From Mycobacterium aquaticum (GTDB taxonomy: Bacteria > Actinomycetota > Actinomycetes > Mycobacteriales > Mycobacteriaceae), in contig NZ_MVHF01000013.1 in assembly GCF_002086485.1 (NCBI RefSeq), positions 81,079 through 145,078 on the forward strand: a DNA stretch of 64,000 nt. The letters run 5' to 3'. The notes beneath the pieces were generated by a model. The model was not told the DNA's origin and did no database searches. It was given only the letters and a program-made list of their open reading frames with translations. The position numbers and the translations under genes were made by a program. This document shows positions 16,251-24,804 of the stretch, one piece after another (the first letter of the stretch is position 1; each line of letters starts with the position of its first letter).

Positions 16251-17381
16251 ATGACATCCGCGCCGTCGACACGGTCCCGAAGCGGCTCCCTTCCCCTGTG
16301 GCCGCTCATCGCCGCCGTCTGCCTGGTTGCCGTTCTACTGTGGAACGGCAGCCTGCGGGCATCGGTACCGCTGCTCGACGTGATCGCCTCTGCGGCAAGC
16401 GAACCCAACTTCTACAGCAGTGCACTCTCGGGTCTGGGGCTACTGGCCGGTGGCGCGCTGGCACATTGGCTGCAGACCCGCAGGCAGACGGCCCAAGGCT
16501 TCGCGCAGGCCTGCGGCTCGGGGATGTGGGTTCCGATGCTGGCCAGCGCCCTGCTCGGGGTGGCCGTCAGTGCCCTGGTCTGGGGCTGGACCCTGTCACC
16601 GGGCACCTGGCAGCCGCTGTTCGCGCCCTTCGTGTCGGTCTCTCCGACCATCGTGCTGATGTTCGGCTCCGACATCCCGACGGTGCTCACCGGCGGAGTG
16701 CTCGGCGGGCTCGTCACACCCGGGCTGTCGGTGCTCGGCGCGAGCGTCATCTGCCCGAGGCTCGGCCTCGCCCCGGTGGTGGGTGTGACGGCAGGCATGG
16801 CGTTGGCGGCGGTGCTCGCCTTCACCGTATGCCGGTACCTGCCCTGGCTGCCCGCGCCACTGCACTTGCGCCGCCCGCTCGAACCGGCGCCGACCACGGC
16901 ACCGCAAAAGCGTGGTCCCGTCTGGGTTTTGCGCCGCAGTCTGGCCGATTTCTCCGAAGCGCAGTTCTTCGGCAGCGAATGGGCGAGCCTCGGGTTGATC
17001 GCAGGCGCGCTTTTCGCCTACCTGCTGAACCCGGCGGCACCGGCCTACGGGTCGGGACTGCTGCCGCAGATCCTGGCCGCTCAGGCGGTCACGGCCGTCG
17101 TCGCGGTGACCGTGTGGCGCGGATGCTGGGCTCGTCGGCCGTTTTATCCGACCTTCGTCCCGGTCGTGTCCGTCGCCCCGGCGTGCGTGCTGGCCTACGG
17201 CGGCAGCCTGCCTTCGGTGCTGGCCGGTGCCGTGCTCGGCGCGGTGCTCAGCCCGCCGCTGGCCGCGGCGATCTCGGCACGACTGCCCGCCGACTTTCAT
17301 CCCTTCATCGGGAACGTGGCCGCGATGGCGGTGGCCACCGCATCGATCGTCCCTGCCCTGCAACTACTTCCAGGAATCTGA
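16251..17381 (+). CDS. Polytopic membrane protein, putative transporter with internal repeat
   Basis: A 376-residue hydrophobic protein with about 8-10 predicted membrane segments. The family was not recognised. Two related blocks, FAPFVSVSPTIVLMFGSDIP near residue 125 and FVPVVSVAPACVLAYGGSLP near residue 303, each precede a glycine-rich helix (VLTGGVLGGLVTPGL / VLAGAVLGAVLSPPL). This suggests an internally duplicated, two-fold transporter. Lying 9 nt after the nitrilase and 1 nt before the amidase, it probably imports the operon's substrate (inference). Confidence 0.7.
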   Translation: MTSAPSTRSRSGSLPLWPLIAAVCLVAVLLWNGSLRASVPLLDVIASAASEPNFYSSALSGLGLLAGGALAHWLQTRRQTAQGFAQACGSGMWVPMLASALLGVAVSALVWGWTLSPGTWQPLFAPFVSVSPTIVLMFGSDIPTVLTGGVLGGLVTPGLSVLGASVICPRLGLAPVVGVTAGMALAAVLAFTVCRYLPWLPAPLHLRRPLEPAPTTAPQKRGPVWVLRRSLADFSEAQFFGSEWASLGLIAGALFAYLLNPAAPAYGSGLLPQILAAQAVTAVVAVTVWRGCWARRPFYPTFVPVVSVAPACVLAYGGSLPSVLAGAVLGAVLSPPLAAAISARLPADFHPFIGNVAAMAVATASIVPALQLLPGI

Positions 17382-17382
17382 C

Positions 17383-18729
17383 ATGACCGAAATTGCCGAC
17401 CCCGCCGTGTTGAACGGCTACTTCCGCGACCGCGACCTCCGCGCCCTGGCCGCGGAGCTCCGTGCCGGCCATACGACGAGCGCGGAACTCGTCGAACACA
17501 GCCTGGCCGCGATCACCCGGCTCGATCCGATTCTCAACGCCTTCACCGCCGTTGATGCCGAAGGGGCCCGCGCCGCGGCCCGCACCGCCGATCAAGAGCT
17601 CACCCAGGGACGCGACCGCGGTGTGCTGCACGGGATCCCGGTATCGGTCAAAGATCTCCTCGACATCGCCGGGCAGGTCACCACGTCGGGCTCCCTCGTG
17701 CATCCCCACCTCGCGGCGGCTGATGCCGAATGCGTCCGCCGACTGCGTGCCGCCGGGGCGGTCATCGTCGGCAAGAACGTGCTACACGAGTTCGCCTACG
17801 GCGCCACCGGTGACCGCTCTGCGCACGGCCCGTCCCGAAACCCCCGCAATATAACCAAGATCAGCGGCGGCTCGAGTGGCGGCAGCGCCGTCGCCACCGC
17901 CGCGGGCATGGTGCCGCTCGCCGTCGGAACCGACACCGCGGGTTCGGTACGCGTACCCGCGGCGCTGTGCGGTGTGGCCGGCTTCAAACCCGGCTACGGG
18001 GCGATCCCCACCACCGGAGTCCGGCCGTTGGCAGCGTCGCTCGACCATGTCGGTATCTTCGCGACGACGGCGTCGGGACTGGCGGATGCCTACGCCGTCA
18101 TGGCCGGCCACCCGGTGCACCCGAACGACGCCACGGCGCGCGTCGGCTGGCTCGATCCAGAGTCCTTCGGCCCATGCGACCCCGAGATCGTCACCTGCGT
18201 ACGCGACGCCCTCGAACGTGCCGGCATCGATGTCGGCGGCACCGCCGGGCTGCCGTTCTCGGCAGGCGAGGTGTTCTCGGTGCTGAGCATCCTGCAGGCC
18301 AGTGAGGCCTACGCCGAGCATGTCGACGACCTGGCCGACCATGAGCACACCATCGACGCCGAAGTGGTCGAGCGTCTGCTGCGGGGGCGCGACACCCCGG
18401 CATGGCAATACGTGCGCGCCGGCCGGCAGCGCGACACGCTGCGCGCTGCGGCCGCCGAGTTGTTCGACCGCTTCGACGTGCTCGCGATGCCGACCGTCCC
18501 GACGGTGGCCACCGACCTCGATCAGCGTGCACACGAAATCGACGGCCACGCAGTCGAAGTGCGCTCGGCGCTGTTGTCCTTGACCTGCCCGTGGAACCTC
18601 ACCGGCCATCCCGCACTCAGTGTGCCCGCGGGGAGCGTGTCGGGCCTGCCCGTGGGCCTGCAGCTCATCACCACCCCGGGCAACGAAAACCTGTTGTTCG
18701 AGTTGGCTTCCCGGGTCGAACGGTCATGA
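17383..18729 (+). CDS. Amidase signature family amidohydrolase
   Basis: A 448-residue amidase-signature enzyme with catalytic Lys90 (VSVKDLLD), cis-Ser164 (ISGGSSGGSA) and Ser188 (VGTDTAGSVRVPA), spaced as in GatA and FAAH. The role is hydrolysis of an amide to acid and ammonia. The adjacent genes argue for a catabolic amidase rather than GatA. The start at 17383 follows the membrane protein stop by one base. The stop overlaps the fumarase start (ATGA). Confidence 0.9.
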   Translation: MTEIADPAVLNGYFRDRDLRALAAELRAGHTTSAELVEHSLAAITRLDPILNAFTAVDAEGARAAARTADQELTQGRDRGVLHGIPVSVKDLLDIAGQVTTSGSLVHPHLAAADAECVRRLRAAGAVIVGKNVLHEFAYGATGDRSAHGPSRNPRNITKISGGSSGGSAVATAAGMVPLAVGTDTAGSVRVPAALCGVAGFKPGYGAIPTTGVRPLAASLDHVGIFATTASGLADAYAVMAGHPVHPNDATARVGWLDPESFGPCDPEIVTCVRDALERAGIDVGGTAGLPFSAGEVFSVLSILQASEAYAEHVDDLADHEHTIDAEVVERLLRGRDTPAWQYVRAGRQRDTLRAAAAELFDRFDVLAMPTVPTVATDLDQRAHEIDGHAVEVRSALLSLTCPWNLTGHPALSVPAGSVSGLPVGLQLITTPGNENLLFELASRVERS

Positions 18730-20366
18730 ACATCGACTACACGCCGCTGCTGCCGACCGGACCCGACGACACGGACTACCGCAGGCTCGACACCGAACCC
18801 CTCGGCGTCGCGAGGGCGGCGGGCCGGGAATTTCTGGACGTCTCCCCCGCCGCCCTTGAACAGTTGGCGTTCGAGGCCTACCGCGACGTGTCACATCTGT
18901 TGCGTACCAGCCACCTTCGGCAGGTGGCCGCGATCCTCGACGACCCGGAGTCGTCTGCCAATGATCGCTACGTCGCCACCGAGCTGCTGCGCAACGCGAA
19001 CATCGCAGCGGCGGGTGTACTGCCCATGTGCCAGGACACCGGGACCGCCATCGTGCACGCCTGGCGCGGGCGACACGTATTGACCGACGGGCGCGACGCC
19101 GAGCATCTGTCGCGGGGCATCGCCCGCGCGTACACGACGCTGAACCTGCGTTACTCGCAACTCGCGCCGCTGTCCATGTTCGACGAGCGCAACACCGGGT
19201 CGAATCTGCCGGCCCAGATCGAGATCCTCGCCGACGGTGACGACGCATATCGCTTCCTGTTCATGGCGAAAGGCTGCGGAAGCGCCAACAAGAGCTTCCT
19301 GTTTCAGCAGACACCGGCGCTGCTCAACCCGACCGACCTGCTGGATTTCATCGTTGCGCGCGCCGCCGAGATCGGCACCTCGGCGTGCCCGCCTTACCAC
19401 CTGGCGGTCGTGATCGGCGGCACCAGCGCCGAATTCGCCCTCAAAACCGCGAAGCTCGCGTCCGCACACTACCTGGACAGCTTGCCGTCGGCAGGTTCCC
19501 TGGCCGGCAATGGTTTTCGCGATCGCGGTTTCGAACAGCAGATCCTCACGGCCACCCAGCGGCTGGGGATCGGAGCGCAGTTCGGCGGCAAGTATTTCTG
19601 CCACGACGTCCGGGTGGTCCGGCTGCCCCGCCACGGGGGTTCACTGCCCATTGCCCTGGCCGTGTCGTGCGCGGCAGACCGGCACGTCCTGGGCACGGTC
19701 ACGCGTGACGGTGTGTTCCTCGAACAGCTCGAAACCGACCCGGCCCGGTTCCTGCCGGACGCGGTACCGGAATCCGACCATGACGTCGTCCGCATCGACC
19801 TCGACCAGTCCCTGGACCACACCCGCGCCCAACTTTCCGGTCATCCGGTCGGCACCCGGGTCTCGCTGAGCGGAACCATGGTGGTGGCACGGGATCTGGC
19901 GCATGCCAAGATCCGCGAGCGCCTGGATGCGGGTGAGCCGTTGCCGGAGTATCTGCGTCGTCATCCCGTGTACTACGCCGGGCCCGCCAAGAGACCGGAG
20001 GGATATCCGTCGGGGTCGTTCGGACCGACGACCGCGGGGCGCATGGATTCCTACGTCGAGCAGTTCCAGGCGGCGGGCGGTTCGCTGGTGATGCTCGCCA
20101 AGGGCAATCGCTCCGACGCGGTCCGGCGGTCCTGTCAGGCACATGGCGGGTTCTATCTGGGATCGATCGGCGGGCCCGCCGCGCGCCTGGCCCACGACTG
20201 CATCACATCGATCGAGACTCTCGAATACGGCGAACTGGGCATGGAAGCCGTACTCAAGATCCGCGTCGAGGATTTCCCGGCGTTCATCGTCATCGATGAC
20301 AAGGGCAACGACTTCTACCACCGCGACAACCGCACCCTGCTGACGATCGGAACTGCGCCACAATGA
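18726..20366 (+). CDS. Fumarate hydratase class I (iron-sulfur)
   Basis: A 546-residue single-chain class I fumarase (E. coli FumA/FumB type). The expected 4Fe-4S cysteines are Cys102 (MCQDTGT), Cys221 (SACPPYH) and Cys315 (VSCAADR), matching the E. coli 105/224/318 pattern. GGTSAEFALKTAKLAS and the C-terminal GGPAARLAHDCITSIE and GMEAVLKI blocks are intact. The enzyme interconverts fumarate and malate, or acts on a related dicarboxylate. Mycobacteria normally rely on class II FumC, so this copy in a nitrilase/amidase operon is probably dedicated to that pathway. It overlaps both neighbours by ATGA. Confidence 0.93.
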   Translation: MNIDYTPLLPTGPDDTDYRRLDTEPLGVARAAGREFLDVSPAALEQLAFEAYRDVSHLLRTSHLRQVAAILDDPESSANDRYVATELLRNANIAAAGVLPMCQDTGTAIVHAWRGRHVLTDGRDAEHLSRGIARAYTTLNLRYSQLAPLSMFDERNTGSNLPAQIEILADGDDAYRFLFMAKGCGSANKSFLFQQTPALLNPTDLLDFIVARAAEIGTSACPPYHLAVVIGGTSAEFALKTAKLASAHYLDSLPSAGSLAGNGFRDRGFEQQILTATQRLGIGAQFGGKYFCHDVRVVRLPRHGGSLPIALAVSCAADRHVLGTVTRDGVFLEQLETDPARFLPDAVPESDHDVVRIDLDQSLDHTRAQLSGHPVGTRVSLSGTMVVARDLAHAKIRERLDAGEPLPEYLRRHPVYYAGPAKRPEGYPSGSFGPTTAGRMDSYVEQFQAAGGSLVMLAKGNRSDAVRRSCQAHGGFYLGSIGGPAARLAHDCITSIETLEYGELGMEAVLKIRVEDFPAFIVIDDKGNDFYHRDNRTLLTIGTAPQ

Positions 20367-21181
20367 CTTTCACTCAATCGGAGACCCGGCCTTTCACCGT
20401 GGAGCGCGGTGGGACCACGCTGACCGCCGAAATCCGTCCCGGCCAGGGCACACCGATACTCGTCGTGCCCGGCGTCATGGCCGACGCAGCCACCTGGCGC
20501 TCCGTCGTAGCCGCGATCGATCTGCCGAATCCCGTGGTCACGATCAACCGGCGCGGCCGGTCCCCGAGCGGCGGGCTCGGAGCCGACTATTCGGTGCAGG
20601 TCGAGATCGAGGATCTGCGCCACACGATCGACTCTCTCGGCGCGGTACATCTCGTGGGCTGGAGCTACGGGGCGCTCATCGCCTTGGAAACCGCGATCGG
20701 GTGCGCGGCGGTCCGTTCCTTGACGGCGTACGAACCCGTCGGCGCGCCCTTCGCACCGGACGCGGTCGACGTCATCCGGGCCGCCACAGCCGTGGGCGAT
20801 CTGGACCGCGCCGTCGAACTCGTCAACACCGCCGTGTCCGGATTCTCCGAGGACTACGTGGCAGAACTGCGGCGGACCCCGGCCTGGCCGGTCCTGCGGC
20901 AACTCGCCGAGCCGTTGGGCGAGGAACTGGCCGCCATCAACGACTACCGGCCGTCGTGGAAAGACTATGCGCGCCTTCAGATCCCGGTGACCCTGATCCT
21001 CGGGGCACGCAACGAGGGCCTGGCACCATACGGGACCGCGTTCGCGCCCTTTGCGGCCGCGCTCGCACACTCACGCGTGGCCCGACTGCCCGAGCAGGGT
21101 CATCTGGCGCACGTGGAAGCCCCCGCGGAACTCGCCGCCGCCATCGCGACCGCGGTCGGGCAGGCAGAGGGAGACGCGTAG
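20363..21181 (+). CDS. Alpha/beta hydrolase
   Basis: A 272-residue alpha/beta-hydrolase-fold protein with nucleophile elbow GWSYG (Ser101), a late LPEQGHLAHVEAP segment carrying the probable catalytic His, and RRGRSPS after strand 4. The substrate is unknown; an ester or thioester is likely. It is the last gene of the LacI-controlled operon, overlapping the fumarase stop by 4 nt. Confidence 0.85.
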   Translation: MTFTQSETRPFTVERGGTTLTAEIRPGQGTPILVVPGVMADAATWRSVVAAIDLPNPVVTINRRGRSPSGGLGADYSVQVEIEDLRHTIDSLGAVHLVGWSYGALIALETAIGCAAVRSLTAYEPVGAPFAPDAVDVIRAATAVGDLDRAVELVNTAVSGFSEDYVAELRRTPAWPVLRQLAEPLGEELAAINDYRPSWKDYARLQIPVTLILGARNEGLAPYGTAFAPFAAALAHSRVARLPEQGHLAHVEAPAELAAAIATAVGQAEGDA

Positions 21182-21189
21182 CGCTGGGT

Positions 21190-21225
21190 GCGCCGGTGCC
21201 GCGGTTTCGGGTACGGCACCGGCGC
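21190..21225. terminator. Hairpin at convergent junction
   Basis: GCGCCGGTGCCG (21190-21201) and CGGCACCGGCGC (21214-21225) form a perfect 12-bp stem with a 12-nt loop, 9 bases after the hydrolase stop. There is no U-tract, as is common for mycobacterial terminators. Two further stem-forming pairs follow: CGTACC 21254-21259 with GGTACG 21283-21288, and GCGACAG 21298-21304 with CTGTCGC 21320-21326. They fill the gap before the convergent methyltransferase gene. Confidence 0.65.
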
Positions 21226-21368
21226 CCGCCGTGGGCGGCTCGCCCAGTCGATCCGTACCAGGCCACCGATGGGTGGCGCCACGGTACGAAGCAGGCAGCG
21301 ACAGCCGGCGAAACCGATTCTGTCGCACGCCTTCTATCGAACAACTGTTCGAGCCATTTGTCAAACCG

Positions 21369-22421
21369 CTACGGCCGTGCCTCGAACACCAGATTGAACG
21401 GCGTCTGGGCAGCACGGCGGAATCGCGTGAAGCCGCCGTCGTTCACCATCACCTCGGCCAACCGGCACTCGCCGGCCTGCGCACCCAAGGCCGGGCCCTT
21501 CTGCGCGAGTGACACGGGCACGCACACCAGTGAGGACGCCCCGTAGAACACCCTGCCGACCGGATTGAGATTCTCCGCCACGCTGTCCCCCGCGAACGGT
21601 TCGACCAGCAGGCAGTGACCGTCGGGCTTGAGCGCCTGCCGAGCGTGCCGCGCCGCACCGGATGGGTCGGCCATGTCGTGCAGGCAGTCGAAGAACGCGA
21701 TCAGGTCATAGTCGTCGCCCAGATACGTGGTCGCATCAGCCACTTCGAAGCTCACATTGCCGACGCCGGCTTCGTCAGCGCGCTCGCGCGCGGTCTCGAC
21801 GGAAGGACCGTGGTAGTCGATGCCGACGAACTCCGAATTCGGAAATGCCTGTGCCATGAGGATTGTGGTGACACCGTGCCCGCACCCCACGTCCGCGGCC
21901 CGACCGCCGGATTCGAGCTTCTCGACAGCGCCATCGAGCGCAGGCAGCCACGATGACAGCAGGTTCGCCCTGTACCCGGCCCGGAAGAACCGTTCGGTGC
22001 CGCGGAACAGGCAGGGATGGTGTTCACCCCATTCCATGCCGCCGCCGGTGCGGAAGTTCTCGAGGGCCCGGTCCTTGATGTGGAACAGGTCCTCGATGAC
22101 CGAGTAGCCGCCGGGCAGATCGACCGGGCCGTCAGGATTGGCCAGGCACAACGCCTGCTCGTCGTTGAGGTGGTAGGTGTCGGTGTCGCCGTCGTAATCG
22201 ACGTATCCGCCCGCGCACTGATTGCCCAGCCATTCCCGGATGTAGCGCTCGCTGGTCCCGGTGCGCTCGGCCAGTTGACCGGACGTCAGCCGTTCCCGGG
22301 CGAGCGCCGCATACAGTCCGAGCTCGTCACCGATCAGCACCAGAATGGCGCTCATCGCGGCGCCGAGGTCGCCGACCGCCTGACCCAGAAATGCGTTGAG
22401 TTTGCCTTCGTCGACGGCCAT
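21369..22421 (-). CDS. Class I SAM-dependent methyltransferase with winged-helix N-domain
   Basis: A 350-residue protein. The N-terminal part (LTSGQLAERTGTSERYIREW) is a winged-helix dimerisation domain. The C-terminal part has the SAM-binding motif AADVGCGHGVTT (near residues 174-185), GIDYHGPSVETARERA and FFDCLHDMADP. It resembles the Rv2258c group of mycobacterial methyltransferases. The ATG at 22421 was chosen because AAGGAG lies just upstream. The methyl acceptor is unknown. Confidence 0.85.
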   Translation of the reverse strand: MAVDEGKLNAFLGQAVGDLGAAMSAILVLIGDELGLYAALARERLTSGQLAERTGTSERYIREWLGNQCAGGYVDYDGDTDTYHLNDEQALCLANPDGPVDLPGGYSVIEDLFHIKDRALENFRTGGGMEWGEHHPCLFRGTERFFRAGYRANLLSSWLPALDGAVEKLESGGRAADVGCGHGVTTILMAQAFPNSEFVGIDYHGPSVETARERADEAGVGNVSFEVADATTYLGDDYDLIAFFDCLHDMADPSGAARHARQALKPDGHCLLVEPFAGDSVAENLNPVGRVFYGASSLVCVPVSLAQKGPALGAQAGECRLAEVMVNDGGFTRFRRAAQTPFNLVFEARP

Positions 22422-22506
22422 CGTGAGCTCCTTCGCCTGCGGCCGCGCACCAAACTGCGTGCAGGTTGAAGGTACTCCCGCAGGCGACCGAGGAGCTAGT
22501 GGCGAA

Positions 22507-22950
22507 CTACCACTGGCCGAGCTGGCACCGCGGGCTGTAGGGGTGATCGTTCTGCGTGGCGATCTGGCCGTCGACGGAGATCTCGCAGTGCGCGTTGGGA
22601 GCCTCACGGCCGCCGTGCGTGGTGCTGCTGATCGTGAAGATCGCCCACTGCGGGTCGGCGAGCGTGGTGTCGAAAACCCAGGGGTTGTCCGGCCCGACGT
22701 TCACAGAAGCCTTCTGCAGGTACTTGTACGGATCGGCGTTGTAGACGTCTTTGTTGGGCGGCTGCGTCGCCAGGTAGTAGAGGTCGAAATCGTAGGGAGC
22801 ACCGGACGTCAGCGTGTAACGGACCTGGTGTCCGGCCGCCGGATCGGCGTGCGCCACCGAAGTACCGACGGTCTGCCCCACCGCAATAGATGCTGCCGCG
22901 ACCGCCAACGCGGCTCCGACCCTGCTCGTCACGTTTCGCATGTTCCTCAT
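22507..22950 (-). CDS. Secreted protein with MmpS-like domain
   Basis: A 147-residue protein with an N-terminal signal peptide (basic start, hydrophobic AALAVAAASIAVGQTVG, AxA-type cleavage near AHA-DP, residues 34-37). The mature part is beta-rich and ends with CEISVDGQIATQ and a second Cys. This two-cysteine layout resembles the extracellular domain of MmpS proteins, but there is no membrane anchor. The function is not known. It is divergent from the NCS1-like permease. Confidence 0.7.
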   Translation of the reverse strand: MRNMRNVTSRVGAALAVAAASIAVGQTVGTSVAHADPAAGHQVRYTLTSGAPYDFDLYYLATQPPNKDVYNADPYKYLQKASVNVGPDNPWVFDTTLADPQWAIFTISSTTHGGREAPNAHCEISVDGQIATQNDHPYSPRCQLGQW

Positions 22951-23089
22951 ATCGAGGCACGCTACCGGGTTGTTACAGATGTGACATGCCCACGGGGCCA
23001 GGCAGAGCGGGTGGACGGGTTCACAAAACTGTTCACGCCGGGAACATGACCGTCATCGCCGGGTAACAAGCCGCTCCTAATTTCGCCGC
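22951..23089. other. Divergent intergenic region
   Basis: A 139-bp gap between the secreted-protein gene (minus) and the permease gene (plus). It should hold both promoters. I see no convincing palindrome or conserved motif in it. Confidence 0.4.
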
Positions 23090-24751
23090 ATGACACAAGA
23101 GCTTGGGAGCAAGCCACCGGACGAGTTGGTCGAGGACGACCTCGACACGATGACCGCCACCAGGGAGACCCTGGAGGACTACACCCTGCGGTTCGCGCCG
23201 CGCAGCTACCGCAAGTGGTCGACGCGCGTCGTCGGCATCTCCGCGTTGGGGGGCATCGCTTATCTGGCCGACTTCGCGATCGGCGCCAACGTCGGGATCT
23301 CGTACGGCACCACCAACGCGTTGTGGGGCATCCTGATCTTCACGGTCGTCATCTTCCTCACCGGGTTCCCGGTGGCCTACTACTCGGCGCGCTACAACAT
23401 CGATCTGGACCTCGTCACGCGCGGCAGCGGGTTCGGCTACTACGGCTCGGTCGTCACCAACGTCATCTTCGCGACCTTCACCTTTATCTTCTTCGCGCTC
23501 GAAGGGTCGATCATGGCCCAGGGCCTCAAGCTGGGCCTGCACATCCCGTTGTCACTGGGCTACGCCGTGTCGACGCTGATCATCTTCCCGCTCGTCATCT
23601 ACGGCATGAAAGTGCTTTCCACACTGCAGGTTTGGACGACACCGCTGTGGCTGATCCTCATGGTGGCACCGTTCGTCTATCTCGTCGTCACCCATCCCGA
23701 GTCGGTCGGCCAGTTCTTCGCCTACCAAGGTGAGAACGGCAAGGGCGGGTTCGACCTCGGTTCGACGCTGCTGGCCGCAGGTGTCTGTCTGTCGCTCATC
23801 GCCCAGATCGCCGAGCAGAACGACTACCTGCGCTTCATGCCACCGCAGACGCCCGAGAACAAGCGCAGTTGGTGGACCTGGCTGATCCTGGCCGGCCCGG
23901 GCTGGGTGTTCTTCGGCGCCATCAAGCAGATCGTCGGCCTGTTCCTGGCGGTGTACCTGATCGCCAACGTCGCCGACAGCGCCGGGATCGCGAACCAGCC
24001 CGTGCACCAGTTCCTGGAGATCTACCAGAACTTCCTGCCGGGTTGGCTGGCGATGACACTGGCCGTCGCCCTGGTGGTCATCAGCCAGATCAAGATCAAT
24101 GTGACCAACGCGTACTCGGGCTCGCTGGCCTGGACCAACTCGTTCACCCGCGTCACCAAGCACTACCCCGGACGCATCGTGTTCCTCGGCGTGAACCTGC
24201 TGATCGCCCTGATCCTCATGGAAGCCGACATGTTCAGCTTCCTCAACACGATCCTGGGCTTCTACGCCAACTGCGGCATGGCCTGGGTGGTGGTCGTGGC
24301 CAGCGACATCGTCTTCAACAAGTACCTGCTCAAGCTGTCACCGAAGGAGCCGGAGTTCCGCCGCGGCATGCTCTACGCCTTCAACCCGGTGGGCTTCGGG
24401 TCGATGCTGCTGGCGGCGGGCCTGTCGGTGCTGGCGTTCTTCGGCGGGCTCGGTGAGACCGTGCGACCGTATTCGCCGCTGGTGGCAATCGGGCTCGGCA
24501 TCGTGCTTCCGCCGATCTTCGCGATCGCCACGAAGGGCAAGTACTACCTGCGGCGCACCGACGACGGCATCGATCTGCCGATGTTCGACGAGTTCGGCAA
24601 CCCGTCCGGTGAACACCTCAAATGCCATGTGTGCCATCACGATTACGAGCGGCCCGACATGCTCAAGTGCGAGACCCACGACGCGTTCGTGTGTTCGCTG
24701 TGCCTGAGCACAGACAAGGTCGCCGACCACGTGCTACCGGCGCAGAGCTAA
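23090..24751 (+). CDS. NCS1-like (purine-cytosine permease type) transporter with Cys-rich tail
   Basis: A 553-residue protein with about 12 membrane segments in the NCS1 nucleobase:cation symporter layout: AYLADFAIGANVG in the first helix, TRGSGFGYYGS, AQIAEQNDYLRFM and INVTNAYSGSLAWTNSF. After the last helix, the cytosolic tail carries Cys512-x2-Cys515, Cys527 and Cys535-x2-Cys538 plus His530, spaced like a small zinc-binding domain. Such a tail is unusual for NCS1 permeases and may sense or tether. The substrate is unknown. Confidence 0.8.
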   Translation: MTQELGSKPPDELVEDDLDTMTATRETLEDYTLRFAPRSYRKWSTRVVGISALGGIAYLADFAIGANVGISYGTTNALWGILIFTVVIFLTGFPVAYYSARYNIDLDLVTRGSGFGYYGSVVTNVIFATFTFIFFALEGSIMAQGLKLGLHIPLSLGYAVSTLIIFPLVIYGMKVLSTLQVWTTPLWLILMVAPFVYLVVTHPESVGQFFAYQGENGKGGFDLGSTLLAAGVCLSLIAQIAEQNDYLRFMPPQTPENKRSWWTWLILAGPGWVFFGAIKQIVGLFLAVYLIANVADSAGIANQPVHQFLEIYQNFLPGWLAMTLAVALVVISQIKINVTNAYSGSLAWTNSFTRVTKHYPGRIVFLGVNLLIALILMEADMFSFLNTILGFYANCGMAWVVVVASDIVFNKYLLKLSPKEPEFRRGMLYAFNPVGFGSMLLAAGLSVLAFFGGLGETVRPYSPLVAIGLGIVLPPIFAIATKGKYYLRRTDDGIDLPMFDEFGNPSGEHLKCHVCHHDYERPDMLKCETHDAFVCSLCLSTDKVADHVLPAQS

Positions 24752-24757
24752 CCCGTC

Positions 24758-24804
24758 GCACCGCGAGCGGCGTGTGGAGAGTCAGACACGCACGCTCGCG
24801 GTGC
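24758..24804. terminator. Long hairpin at convergent junction before hisS
   Basis: GCACCGCGAGCG pairs with CGCTCGCGGTGC (12 bp), extended by GCGTGT/ACACGC across a one-base bulge. This gives 18 pairs around a short loop. The structure begins 7 nt after the permease stop and its last base is the first base of the hisS stop triplet. A bidirectional terminator is the likely role. Confidence 0.75.

Noticed and set aside
18402..18725. Upstream extension of the fumarase frame
   Set aside because: It overlaps the amidase gene and reads as Arg-rich shadow sequence; ATG 18726 overlaps the amidase stop and aligns with known N-termini.
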